Assembly: GCA_963751335.1 (NCBI GenBank)
Contig: CAVVUB010000008.1
Span: forward strand, 372,001 to 436,000
From: Bog-473 sp963751335
GTDB taxonomy: Bacteria > Actinomycetota > Acidimicrobiia > Acidimicrobiales > RAAP-2
Direction: 5' to 3'
Length of the DNA stretch: 64,000 nucleotides
Below are positions 8,849 to 17,535 of the stretch, piece by piece. The translations under genes and the position numbers were made by a program. Positions within the stretch are counted from its first letter, which is position 1, and each line of letters opens with the position of its first letter. The notes below the pieces were generated by a model. It was not told where the DNA came from. It did not search any database and saw only the letters and a program-made list of their open reading frames with translations.

Positions 8849-9430
8849 TCATGGGCCGTCGAGCAGCGCCTCGACGGCGTGGCGCGCGGACGAGGCCAGC
8901 TCGGGGTCGTGGTGGTCCATCCGGCCGGCCACTCCCGCCCCGTCGTACAGGAGGTGGAGCTGGCGTCCGAGCGACACCGGATCGGGTGCGCCGGTTTGCT
9001 CGGCCAGGTCGGTGAACAGGGCCCGCACCCAGGCCCGGAACCGGTCGGCCGCTTGTTCGACCAGCCCTTGCGAGGGCGCCTCGGTGGTGGCGGCGAGGAA
9101 GGCGCACCCGTTGAAGTCGGCCCGCTCGTACAGCTGCGCCTGGGCGTCGAAGACGGCGAGGATCTTCCGGCGCGGGTCGTCGATCTGGTCCATGGCCTCG
9201 GTGAGCCGACCGGCGGTGGCGTCGTGGCGCGAGGCCAGATAGGCGGCCACCAACTCTTCCTTGCTGCCGAAGAGGTTGTAGAGCGAGGCCTTGGCCACCC
9301 CGGCGCGCTCGATGATGCGGTCGATGCCGACGGTCTGGACGCCCTCGGCGTAGAAGAGCTCGTTGGCCGCGGCGAGGAGCCGTTCGCGCGCCGGAGAGCG
9401 GTGCTCGGTGGGAGCTGGTGCGGTGGTCAC
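8849..9430 (-). CDS. TetR/AcrR family transcriptional regulator
   Basis: 193 residues. The N-terminal helix-turn-helix reads from RERLLAAANELFYAEG to RAGVAKASLYNLFGSKEELV (about residues 14-60), a canonical TetR DNA-binding domain; the rest is a ligand-binding helical domain. It lies 54 bases downstream of the DUF427 gene on the same strand, so both probably share a promoter. Two palindromes (9994-10007, 10020-10033) in front of DUF427 would make the operon self-regulated. It converges with the thiolase gene. Related sites near 57.3, 59.1 and 62.1 kb could also be its targets. Confidence 0.92.
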   Translation of the reverse strand: MTTAPAPTEHRSPARERLLAAANELFYAEGVQTVGIDRIIERAGVAKASLYNLFGSKEELVAAYLASRHDATAGRLTEAMDQIDDPRRKILAVFDAQAQLYERADFNGCAFLAATTEAPSQGLVEQAADRFRAWVRALFTDLAEQTGAPDPVSLGRQLHLLYDGAGVAGRMDHHDPELASSARHAVEALLDGP

Positions 9431-9457
9431 GGCGTGGCCTCCCTGCGGACCGACCTG

Positions 9458-9495
9458 CCTATCGTGCGGTCCTATCGTGCGGCCCTATCGTGCGG
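9458..9495. repeat. Three 13-base tandem repeats over the end of the DUF427 gene
   Basis: CCTATCGTGCGG occurs three times with a 13-base period, starting at 9458, 9471 and 9484. The last copy contains the stop codon of the DUF427 gene (minus strand) and the others fill the gap to tetR. It may be slippage-generated repeat DNA or an mRNA element between the two genes. Confidence 0.55.
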
Positions 9496-9883
9496 CGGAG
9501 TCGCCGGACGTGGCGCTGACCGAGACCCGGTCGGTGTAGAAGGCCACGTGACCCTCGATGTCGGCGACGGCGGGGGAGGGGTCGTCGTAGTACCAGACGG
9601 CCGCGGACACATCCTGTTCTCCGGTGTCGACGATGTCGAAGTAGGAGGCCTCTCCCTTGTAGGGACACCAGCTGTGATGTTCGCTGCGCTCCAAGTGGTG
9701 TTGGTCCACGTCGCCGAGGGGGACGTAGAACACCGCCGGATAGGCGGCCTCGTGCATCTCGAGGGCCCGGTCGGTCTCGGCCAGCACGACCGATCCGCTC
9801 TGCACGGTCACGTGACCGGGCCACCGCTCCACGGTGATGGGGTGGTCCGGTCCGGGAGTCAGGCGGGGACGGGCGTCGGTCAT
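9485..9883 (-). CDS. DUF427 domain protein
   Basis: 132 residues matching the DUF427 family along its length: an early segment VERWPGHVTVQSGSVVLAET, then HHSWCPYKGEASYFDI with the family's conserved CPYKG, then AAVWYYDDPSP. DUF427 proteins are small beta-rich cytoplasmic proteins of unknown biochemical function. The ATG at 9883 is preceded by AAGGAA. It is the first gene of a probable two-gene operon with the TetR regulator, and paired palindromic operator candidates lie 107-150 bases upstream. Confidence 0.9.
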   Translation of the reverse strand: MTDARPRLTPGPDHPITVERWPGHVTVQSGSVVLAETDRALEMHEAAYPAVFYVPLGDVDQHHLERSEHHSWCPYKGEASYFDIVDTGEQDVSAAVWYYDDPSPAVADIEGHVAFYTDRVSVSATSGDSAAR

Positions 9884-9989
9884 CGGGGGATTTCCTTGTT
9901 GACGGTGTCGTTCTTGTTGACGATGTCGTTGCCGTGCGGAGATGGACGATCTCAAGGGCAGCGGAGTCGGAGGAGTCCTCCGAGATCGA

Positions 9990-10033
9990 TTAGACAGACC
10001 GTTCTGTTCATTTGCGAAAGTAGACCGGTCTGT
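9990..10033. promoter_or_regulatory. Two palindromic operator candidates upstream of DUF427-tetR and the MFS gene
   Basis: ACAGACCGTTCTGT at 9994-10007 is a 14-base palindrome with one mismatched pair. GTAGACCGGTCTGT at 10020-10033 contains the perfect palindrome AGACCGGTCT. Their centres are 26 bases apart. Both approach the pattern ACNNACCGGTNNGT seen again near 57.3 and 59.1 kb. Their place between a tetR operon and a divergent MFS gene is where TetR-family repressors normally bind. Confidence 0.65.
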
Positions 10034-10140
10034 CAAGCGAGTCAAGGCCCGATTCGGGGGAGGTGGGCGAGATCCATTCGGTCAAAACGCTGTCCTCTGA
10101 CTCAGCTGAGAGACCCCGCTACCCTCGTTCTCGATGCGCG

Positions 10141-11431
10141 ATGGACCGTGACGCCTTGGCCGTCATGCCCGAATCGGGACCCGGCCCGGGCGAGGAGGCC
10201 GTGGCCGCTCCCAGGGCCGGGAGCTCGTTCCGCGCCCTGCGCTCTCGTCCCTTCCGCCTGTACTTCGGGGGCCAGGTCGTCTCGGCCAGCGGCAGCTTCT
10301 TGCAGCAGACCGCCATCGGCTGGCTCGTTCTCGAGCTGACCGGATCACCCCGCGACCTCGGGTTGGTCCTCGCCGCGGGAGGCATCCCGTCCCTCCTCTT
10401 CGGGCCCTGGGGCGGGGCCGTGGCCGACCGAGTGGATCTGCGCAAGCTCCTGATCGTCACCCAGGTGCTCTATTGCCTGTTGGCCGCGCTGCTGTGGGCG
10501 CTGGCCGCCGCGGGCGAGGCCAGCGTGACCGCCCTGGTGGCCATCGGTGTGGCGGGAGGCGTCGTCCAGATCGTCGACTCGCCCGCCCGCCAGGCCTTCG
10601 TCAGCCGCCTGGTCCCGCCCGACGACCTGGCCAGCGCGGTCAGCCTCAACGGGGTGGTGGTCAACAGCGCCCGGGTGGTCGGCCCCGCGCTGGCCGGCGT
10701 GCTCATCATCACGGTGGGCACGACCGTGTGCTTCGGGCTCAACGCGCTCGTCGTATCTTGCCGTGATCGCCGCCCTGGTGGTGATCCGGCCCCGGGCGGC
10801 GGGCGGACCGGCGCCGCCGGGACGCCAAGGTGTCAGGGAGGGGCTGAAGTACGCGGCCGGGCGCCAGCAGCTCTGGCTGCCGTTGCTCATGATGCTGATG
10901 GTCGGGCTCTTGGCCTTCAACTTCGCCGTGGTCCTGCCCGTCTTCGCCAAGGACACGTTCCACGGCACCGGCGGCACCTACGGGTTGCTCACCACCATGC
11001 TCAGCGTCGGGGCGGTTCTGGGCTCCCTGGCCGTGGGTCTCGTTCACCACCCCCGGCGCCAGTACCTGCTCCTGGCCGCCCTGGGCTTCGGGGTCACCTC
11101 CGCCGCCACCGCGGCCGCCCCCAACGTCGCCGTGGCCTGCCTCACCCTGCTCGTCATGGGGGCCACCGCGTTCTGTTTCGTCACCTTGTGCTCGACCACC
11201 CTCCAGCTGCACAGCTCGAGTGCCTATCGGGGCCGGATCATGGCGCTCTGGGTCTTCGTGTACCTGGGGACCACGCCCATCGGCAGCATCCTGACCGGAT
11301 GGATCATCTCGGCCGGCGGCCCGCGCGCCGCGCTCCTCGTCGGTTCGGGAGCCTGCCTGGCCGCCGCGGTGCTGGCCGCCTTCGTCCGTACGCCGCCTCA
11401 TCCCGACGAGGCATTGACGGACCTGGTGTAG
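10141..11431 (+). CDS. MFS exporter (DHA3-like), frameshifted near 10750
   Basis: The first part (to about residue 203) begins with a soluble stretch, then FRALRSRPFRLYFGGQVVS and alternating hydrophobic helices with GGAVADRVDLRKL (MFS motif A). The frame is lost near 10750, and homology resumes one base later as YLAVIAALVVIRPRAAGG, running to a TAG at 11431. Removing one G gives FGLNALSYLAVIAAL, the expected sequence. Corrected length is about 429 residues, typical of MFS/enterobactin-exporter-like proteins. It is divergent from the DUF427-tetR operon and shares its operator region, so it may be the efflux pump controlled by that TetR. Start at 10141 is one of several possible. Confidence 0.8.
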
Positions 11432-11526
11432 CCGACACACGATCTCAGAGGCGCAGACCTCTTCCTGTCGGTGCTCGAGCACCGTGGTCGTGACGTTCGG
11501 GATCAGGGTGCAAGAGGAGCAGGGAA

Positions 11527-12454
11527 GTGACGCTGGCGAAACAGAGCACGGTGAAGCAGCCACGACGAGTAGCGGTGATCGGGACGGGCACGATGGGCAC
11601 TGCGATGGCGCTCCGTCTCCTCGGCGCCGGGATGCAGGTCGACGTATGGTCGCGGCGTGCGGCCTCGACCACGTCGGCGGTGGCCGGGGGCGCCACGGCC
11701 TACGACGTGGCCCACGATGCGGTGCAGCACGCCCGACGTGATCATCACCATGTTGCCGACCGCCGAGATCACCGCCGACGTGATGATCGGGGGGAGTGCG
11801 CTCGACGCGATGCCCCCCCACGCCACGTGGGTGCAGATGGCCACCATCGGGGCCGAGGCGACTGAGCGACTGGCGGACGAGACGCAGAGCAGACGAGCCG
11901 GGATCACCTTCGTCGATGCGCCCGTGTCGGGCAGCCGGGAACCGGCAGAGAGAGGCCAGCTGCTCATCCTGGCGTCGGGGCCGCCCCGAGCCCGGGCGTT
12001 CCTCGAGCCGCTCTTCACGGCCCTCGGACGGGCCACCCTCTGGCTCGGTCCCGCCGGCGCCGGGAGTCGGATGAAGCTCGTGCTGAACACCTGGTTGGCC
12101 TTCCAGGTCGAGGGCGCGGCCGAAGTGACGGCACTGGCCTCACGCCTCGGTGTCCCGGGACCGGGACTGCTCGACGCCCTCCGCGACAACCCGCTCGCCT
12201 CGCCCTACGCGATCGGGAAGATCACCAAGATGCTCGAACAGGACGACGAATCTGATTTCTCGCTCGACATGGCTCTGAAGGACCTCGACCTTGCCACCTC
12301 TGAAGGGGGCACGGAGGCCGCTCCGCTTGCCGTGGCCATGGCCGAACGTTGGCGGGGACTGGTGCAGAACGGATGGAGCGGCTTCGACGTGAGTGCAGCC
12401 CGACACGGTCTCGGGTCCGATGGCGGCGTACAGGAAAGGGGCGTGCCCACATGA
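11527..12454 (+). CDS. NAD(P)-dependent beta-hydroxyacid dehydrogenase, frameshifted at 11732-11734
   Basis: A 3-hydroxyisobutyrate/6-phosphogluconate dehydrogenase-type protein. The N-terminus has the Rossmann motif RVAVIGTGTMGTAMA; the other frame continues with PDVIITMLPTAEI, then DAPVSGSREPAERGQL and GSRMKLVLN with the catalytic Lys. Deleting one C from the CCC at 11732-11734 joins the parts as HDAVQHADVIITMLP, a perfect family fit. Corrected length is about 308 residues. The GTG at 11527 has AGAGGAG upstream. The stop overlaps the next ATG (ATGA at 12451-12454), so it is coupled to the DUF1275 gene. It reversibly oxidises a beta-hydroxyacid or a related semialdehyde. Confidence 0.85.
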
Positions 12455-13188
12455 ACACCTTCCTCACCGAGGTACGAGACACCTTGGTCCCGAGCCGGAC
12501 GGCCCCCTTTGGTCCCCTGCCGCCGCTGCTTGTCGCCATGACGGTCGTCACAGGTCTGGTCGACGCGTTCAGCTACCTGGTCCTCGGTCATGTGTTCGTG
12601 GCCAACATGACGGGCAACGTGGTCTTCTTGGGCTTTGCCGTCGCCGGTGCGCACGGGTTCTCCATTCCGGCGTCCCTGGTCGCTCTGGTCTCGTTCGGAG
12701 TCGGGTCGGTCGTCGGCGGCAGAATCGTCGCCAGATACGGTCATCACCGCGGGCGCCATCTGGCCACGTCCATGGCCGTCGAAGCCTTGTTCTTGGCCGC
12801 GTCAGTCGTGCTGGCCCTCTGGAGCTCCAACGCACCTCAGCACGCCTTTCGCTATGCGCTCATCGTCGTCCTCAGCCTGGCCACCGGCGTCCAGAACGCG
12901 AGTATCCGCAAACTGGCCGTGCCTGACCTGACCACGACCGTGTTGACCATGACCGTCACCGGGATCGGCGCGGACAGTGCGCTCGGAGGGGGCACGGGGT
13001 CCAAGTCGGGCCGTCGCCTCGTCGCGGTCGCCGCCATGTTCCTGGGGGCGCTGCTCGGAGCGCTGCTCGTCCTTCACGTACGCATCGTCGTCCCGCTCGC
13101 CATCGGGCTCGCGGTCATCGTGCTGGTCGCCCTGACCAGTCACGAGGCAGGCAAGACCGATCCACCCTGGACCCGTCTGGAGGACTAG
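12451..13188 (+). CDS. DUF1275 (YoaK family) membrane protein
   Basis: 245 residues with six or so hydrophobic helices. The family signatures are TGLVDAFSYLVLGHVFVANMTGN near the N-terminus, GVQNASIRKLAVPDLTTT in the middle and a final pair of helices before a polar tail. Members are inner-membrane proteins of unknown transport or scaffold function. The ATG overlaps the preceding stop, so it should be co-translated with the beta-hydroxyacid dehydrogenase. It ends 80 bases before the convergent VOC gene. Confidence 0.88.
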   Translation: MNTFLTEVRDTLVPSRTAPFGPLPPLLVAMTVVTGLVDAFSYLVLGHVFVANMTGNVVFLGFAVAGAHGFSIPASLVALVSFGVGSVVGGRIVARYGHHRGRHLATSMAVEALFLAASVVLALWSSNAPQHAFRYALIVVLSLATGVQNASIRKLAVPDLTTTVLTMTVTGIGADSALGGGTGSKSGRRLVAVAAMFLGALLGALLVLHVRIVVPLAIGLAVIVLVALTSHEAGKTDPPWTRLED

Positions 13189-13268
13189 TGCTCGTAGTGG
13201 CCCGGTGCTCTCTGGCTGCGTTCGCGTCGGTTCCCAATTTCGGCTCGAAACCGAAGTGATCGGCCGGG

Positions 13269-13733
13269 TCAGACGTCGAGCGAATAGAACAGAGTGGCGA
13301 TCGCTCGGTAGTACTCGACTCCATGCTCCTTGGTCTCGTCGTAACAGACGAAAACCAGCGGCTGGTTGTCCGGGTCTCGGCCACGGAGGATGACCGAGGC
13401 GCCGCCGGCGATTTCGTGACGGGAAGGAACGACGTCATGGCTTCGAAGGACGGCCTCGACCCGATCGAGCTCAGCGAGCGATCCGACGTTGAAGGTGATC
13501 GACCGCAGACCCAGTGATTGCTGGCCGTGGCGAGTCTGATGTTTGCCTCGGGATTGACGCAGGATCAATATGATCGACGACGGCGACTCCGCGCCGAGAA
13601 CCGCGAGTGCGTCCTCGCGAGTGATCTCCTCGAAAGGACCGACTTCCCGGTAGAACGCCACCGATCGATCGAGGTCCGAGACGGCAATCAGCGTGGAACG
13701 AAGCGCCCACGGCGGGGCGTGGTCAGCCTTCAT
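13269..13733 (-). CDS. VOC family (glyoxalase/bleomycin resistance-like) protein
   Basis: 154 residues from the ATG at 13733, which has GGGAGGA just upstream. LRSTLIAVSDLDRSVAFYREV is the standard first beta-alpha unit of the vicinal-oxygen-chelate fold; LRSITFNVGSLAELDRVEAVL opens the second, and GRDPDNQPLVFV is the usual metal-site strand. Metal ligands cannot be assigned with certainty. It follows the fructose-bisphosphate aldolase gene on the same strand after 152 bases. Function could be lyase, dioxygenase or binding protein. Confidence 0.85.
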   Translation of the reverse strand: MKADHAPPWALRSTLIAVSDLDRSVAFYREVGPFEEITREDALAVLGAESPSSIILILRQSRGKHQTRHGQQSLGLRSITFNVGSLAELDRVEAVLRSHDVVPSRHEIAGGASVILRGRDPDNQPLVFVCYDETKEHGVEYYRAIATLFYSLDV

Positions 13734-13885
13734 GGTGTTCCTCCCTGGGTCTTGGGGATGCAACGCCAACGAGAGATCGTCTTGGCTTTCAGGGTAACCG
13801 GCCCGGCTCCCGGTGGTCGAAGCGAGGCACGTCCGCCGCACGCTCACGCGACACCGCAGATGCCGGCTTGACCGGTCCGGCGAGG

Positions 13886-14772
13886 CTAGGTAAGGGACGC
13901 ACTGAGGATGCTCTCGATCGCGCTCTTGAGAGTGGCGTCGAACTCCTCTTTGCTCTGGTGTACCGACAATCCTTCGGTGAGTGCCGCGAGAAGCTGGCGA
14001 TCACGCCATGGTTCGCCCTCAGGCGGGCATCGGCCTCGCTCCGGTCATAGCCGCCCGACAGGGCCACCACCCGCAGGACCTTTGGGTGGCTGACCAGGTC
14101 GGCATAGAAGTCGTCGATATCGGGCAGCGAGAACTTCAACATGACGAGTTGCTCGGAATCGAGCTGGTCCAGCTGTCCGACGACGTTCGCCCTCAAGAGC
14201 TCCTCGGCGGGAGCCTTCTCGGGGCTCCGGATGTCGATTTCAGGCTCGATGATCGGCACCAGATCGGCGGCCATGATCGCCTTCGCAAGGTGGAACTGCT
14301 GGTCGACGACGGCCTTGATGCCGACAGCGTCGGCCTGCGTGATGAACGAACGCATCTTGGTGCCGAATACCCCGTTTCCCCTCGCCCGTGTGAGCAAGGG
14401 AGCCAGGCCGGGGATGGGATTCATGAGCTGGACGCCGTTCTGCTCGGGGGTCAGGCCTTTGTCCACCTTCAGGAACGGGACCACGTGCTTGACGTCCCAC
14501 AGATACGACACCGACCCACGTCCATCGATTTCGCGATCCATGGTGTCTTCGAACAGGATCGCCCCGATGATGTCCTCGCCGCGAAAGCTGGGGCTTTGAA
14601 TGATCCGGCTCCGCATGGCGTGCATCAACGCGAACATCTCGTCGTCGTCCGCATACTCGTCGTCGTCGATGCCGTAGCGCTCGAGTGCCTTGGGAGTACT
14701 TCCACCACTTTGGTCCAAGGCGGCGAGGAAACCTCGACCGCTTCTTACTTTCTCGAACTGTTCGCTGTTCAC
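13886..14772 (-). CDS. Class I fructose-bisphosphate aldolase, frameshifted near 13984
   Basis: The protein starts MNSEQFEKVRSGRGFLAALD and has DQSGGSTPKALE, GAILFEDTMD, the Schiff-base Lys in QLVMLKFSLPD (about residue 220) and LSGGYDRSEADARLRANHGV. The written frame fails at FSRHSPK, but adding one G to GG gives SRALTEGLSVHQSKEEFDAT and a natural end (SILSASLT) at a TAG at 13886. Corrected length is about 295 residues, right for this bacterial class I family. It cleaves fructose 1,6-bisphosphate to two triose phosphates through a Lys Schiff base. It lies 78 bases downstream of the acetolactate synthase gene. Confidence 0.9.
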
Positions 14773-14850
14773 AGAACAACTCCGATCGTCTCGGTGGCTG
14801 AGGCTCGATGCCGAAGCCCCGGGGCCGGGACCGGGGCCGGGTCGAATTCG

Positions 14851-16509
14851 TCAGAACGGTCCCGAGAGCTCTCCCAGTGCCTCGGTCAGCCGGAGATTCT
14901 CCGAATAGTCGACCGGGCACGTGATCACCGACACCGTGTCGGCGGCCAAGGCCTCCTCGAGCATGGGGAGAAGATCGCCGGCGGCTCGGACCCGGTAGCC
15001 CCGGGCCCCGAAGCTCTCGGCGTAGGCGACGAAGTCCGGGTTGGAGAATCCGACCTCGACGTGATGCCCGAGCTCGAGGTCCATCTTCCAGCCGATGAGC
15101 CCGTACGCGTCGTCCTGCCAGATCAAGACGACCAACGGAATGCGCTCCCGCAGAGCGGTTTCCAACTCCTGGGAGTTCATGAGAAACGCCCCGTCTCCCA
15201 CCGCGGCCAGCACCTTGCGATCGGGTGCTGCCAGAGCGGCGCCGATGGCCCCGGGGAGGGCAAAGGCCATCGTCGAGAGCCCATTGGAGATCAGGCAGGT
15301 GTTCGGCTCGTACGCGGGGTACAAGCGAGCCATCCACATTTTCACGGCTCCCGTGTCGGCCAGGACGATGTCGGAGCGATCGAGGGCCGCCCGCGTGTCC
15401 GCCACGACTCGCTGAGGCTTGAGCGGAAAGCTGTCGTCGGCTGCGCCCTGGGCCAATTCGTCGGCCAAGAGCCGCTGGATCTTCTCTGCTCTGGTTCCCC
15501 GGTCAAAGCGGCGGGTGGTCGCCTCGCCCAAGGCAGCCAGCGTGCTGGCGATGTCGGCCTGGATCCCCACCTCGACCACGTACCGTGAATCCACTTCGGC
15601 CGGGACACGGCTCAGGTGGATGATCTGCTTGTCGCCGTCGGGGTTGATCCGGACCGGATCGAACTCCTGGAGTTCGTAGCCGACACTCACGATCACGTCG
15701 GCGTCGTCAAACCCGAAGTTGACGTAGTCGTGGCTCATGAATCCGACCGCGCCAAGGGCGTGCGGGTGATCGGCAGGGAACACGCCCTTGCCGTGGAACG
15801 TGGTGGCTACAGGGAGATGCAGCAACTCGGAGAAGTACAGGAGTGCGTCTGCCGCTCCCGAACGAGCGGCGCCGTGCCCGGCCAGAACAATGGGCCGCCG
15901 GCTCGCATTGAGCACGGCGGCCGCCCGGGCAATCTGCGACGGCGAGGGCTCGTCGGCGCGCGGCGTGTTGACGTGAAGCGGCACCAGCGCATCGGGCACG
16001 AAGGCCGCCTCGACGTCCTCCGGCACGCCGAGGTAGACGGATCCGGGCCGCTCGGTCTGGGCCAGCTTGAACGCCTTGCGGACCATCTCGGGGATGGAAC
16101 CGGGCGTCAGGATCAAGTCGGACCACTTCGTCACGGGCGCGAACATGGACACGAGGTCGACGCCCTGATGCGATTCCTTGTAGATCCGGTTGAGGCCCAC
16201 CTGAGCCGAGAGGGCCAAGAGTGGTGCGCTGTTCGTATAGGCATCGGCCGTTCCCAGAAGGAGGTTGATGGCGCCGGGACCGAGGGTGGCCGAGCACACC
16301 CCGGCTCGACCGGTGAGCCGCCCGTGGATCTCGGCCATGAAGGACGCCGCTTGCTCGTGACGGACCAAGACGTAGCGAATGGAGGACCGGGAGAGCGCAT
16401 CGGTGAGATGGATGTTCTCCTCACCGGGGATGCCGAACACACAGGTGACTCCTTCGTGCTCGAGGCACTGGACGAGGAGTTCAGCGGCCCGCCGTCGTCC
16501 CTCGGTCAC
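14851..16509 (-). CDS. Acetolactate synthase-like thiamine-diphosphate enzyme (catabolic type)
   Basis: 552 residues with all three TPP-enzyme domains. The N-terminal Pyr domain has FGIPGEENIHL and the catalytic Glu in RHEQAASFMAE; the C-terminal PP domain has the diphosphate/Mg motif from VGDGAFLMN. The ending (ITCPVDYSENLRLTEALGEL) matches catabolic AlsS-type acetolactate synthases more than the FAD-dependent IlvB type. It condenses two pyruvates to acetolactate, or acts on a related 2-oxoacid. It is divergent from an SDR gene across 197 bases and upstream of the aldolase on the same strand. No ilvN regulatory subunit is near. Confidence 0.88.
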   Translation of the reverse strand: MTEGRRRAAELLVQCLEHEGVTCVFGIPGEENIHLTDALSRSSIRYVLVRHEQAASFMAEIHGRLTGRAGVCSATLGPGAINLLLGTADAYTNSAPLLALSAQVGLNRIYKESHQGVDLVSMFAPVTKWSDLILTPGSIPEMVRKAFKLAQTERPGSVYLGVPEDVEAAFVPDALVPLHVNTPRADEPSPSQIARAAAVLNASRRPIVLAGHGAARSGAADALLYFSELLHLPVATTFHGKGVFPADHPHALGAVGFMSHDYVNFGFDDADVIVSVGYELQEFDPVRINPDGDKQIIHLSRVPAEVDSRYVVEVGIQADIASTLAALGEATTRRFDRGTRAEKIQRLLADELAQGAADDSFPLKPQRVVADTRAALDRSDIVLADTGAVKMWMARLYPAYEPNTCLISNGLSTMAFALPGAIGAALAAPDRKVLAAVGDGAFLMNSQELETALRERIPLVVLIWQDDAYGLIGWKMDLELGHHVEVGFSNPDFVAYAESFGARGYRVRAAGDLLPMLEEALAADTVSVITCPVDYSENLRLTEALGELSGPF

Positions 16510-16706
16510 AGAACGGATCGTAGTGAGTCCCGGCGGGGTCTCAAAGCGGTCGTGGTGAAGTGTTCATCGGTTGATCTCGACATGACGCGGAGGGGAGACG
16601 GGTCTCCTTCCGCTCTGAGGGCGTCCGGGGATGGCCATGACGGAGCGCTGTCGTCCGCATCGTGTCGTGGCGACAGGGTGCGAGTGCCAGAGCGTATGGT
16701 CGTGGC

Positions 16707-17516
16707 ATGACGACAAAGGAGCTCGCCGGCAAGGTGGCGATCGTGACTGGCGGCGCAGGGGGTATCGGTCAGGCGACCGGCGCACTGCTTGCGGCAGAGG
16801 GGGCCAGGGTCGTGATCGCGGATATCGACGAAGAGCGTGGCCATGACGTAGCCGCGCAGATTGGCGAGGCCGCCGCCTTCAAACAGACGGATGTGAGCGA
16901 TGCCGAGCAGATGCAGGCCCTGGTGGACTTCGCAGTGGACCACTTCGGCGGACTGGACATCATGTTCAACAATGCCGGCATCGGCAGCCCGCTCAAGCGG
17001 TTCTTGCCCGACGACCTCGAGGATTTCACCCGCATCATGAACGTGAACCTCTTCGGCGTCATCATCGGCGCCCAACGCGCGGGTCGTTACATGAAGGATC
17101 ACGGCGGGGGCTCCATCATCAACAACGCCTCGATCGCGGCCATCAACGCAGGTACCGGGATGATCTCCTACCGATCCGCCAAGGCCGCCGTGGCCCACGC
17201 GACAAAGTGCATGGCCATCGACCTGGCGCCCTACGGCATCCGGGTCAATTGCCTCACTCCCGCCCACATCCGCACGGGCATCACGACGTACGAGATGGGC
17301 CCCGTTCTTCGTTACATGCAGCCCTTGGAGCGGGTGGCGCAGCCTGAGGACGTGGCCAACGCGGTGGTCTTCCTCTCCAGCGATCGAGCCGCACAGATCA
17401 CCGGCATCGTCATGCCGATCGACGGCGGGACGACGGCGGGGCCACCCTTCGCACAGACAAAGCTGATCATGTCCACCGCGATGCCCTCGGAGGAGGCTGC
17501 GAGACCCACATCATGA
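16707..17516 (+). CDS. SDR family oxidoreductase
   Basis: 269 residues, classical SDR. TGGAGGIGQATG is the NAD(P)-binding Gly motif, NNAGIG the stabilising motif, NNASIAA holds the catalytic Ser, and SYRSAKAAV the YxxxK pair. The adenosine-side acidic residue in VIADID suggests NAD(H). It lacks obvious substrate-specific features. The ATG at 16707 was chosen because the homology starts there (MTTKELAGKVAIVTGG). It converges on the P450 gene with 19 bases between stops, and diverges from acetolactate synthase. Confidence 0.9.
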   Translation: MTTKELAGKVAIVTGGAGGIGQATGALLAAEGARVVIADIDEERGHDVAAQIGEAAAFKQTDVSDAEQMQALVDFAVDHFGGLDIMFNNAGIGSPLKRFLPDDLEDFTRIMNVNLFGVIIGAQRAGRYMKDHGGGSIINNASIAAINAGTGMISYRSAKAAVAHATKCMAIDLAPYGIRVNCLTPAHIRTGITTYEMGPVLRYMQPLERVAQPEDVANAVVFLSSDRAAQITGIVMPIDGGTTAGPPFAQTKLIMSTAMPSEEAARPTS

Positions 17517-17535
17517 GGCGGCGGTCCCGCCTGGG

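Noticed and set aside
13981..15588. Long open frame (535 codons) on the plus strand across the aldolase and acetolactate synthase genes
   Set aside because: It is antisense to two genes with clear catalytic motifs and has no recognisable domain; long antisense frames are common in GC-rich DNA.
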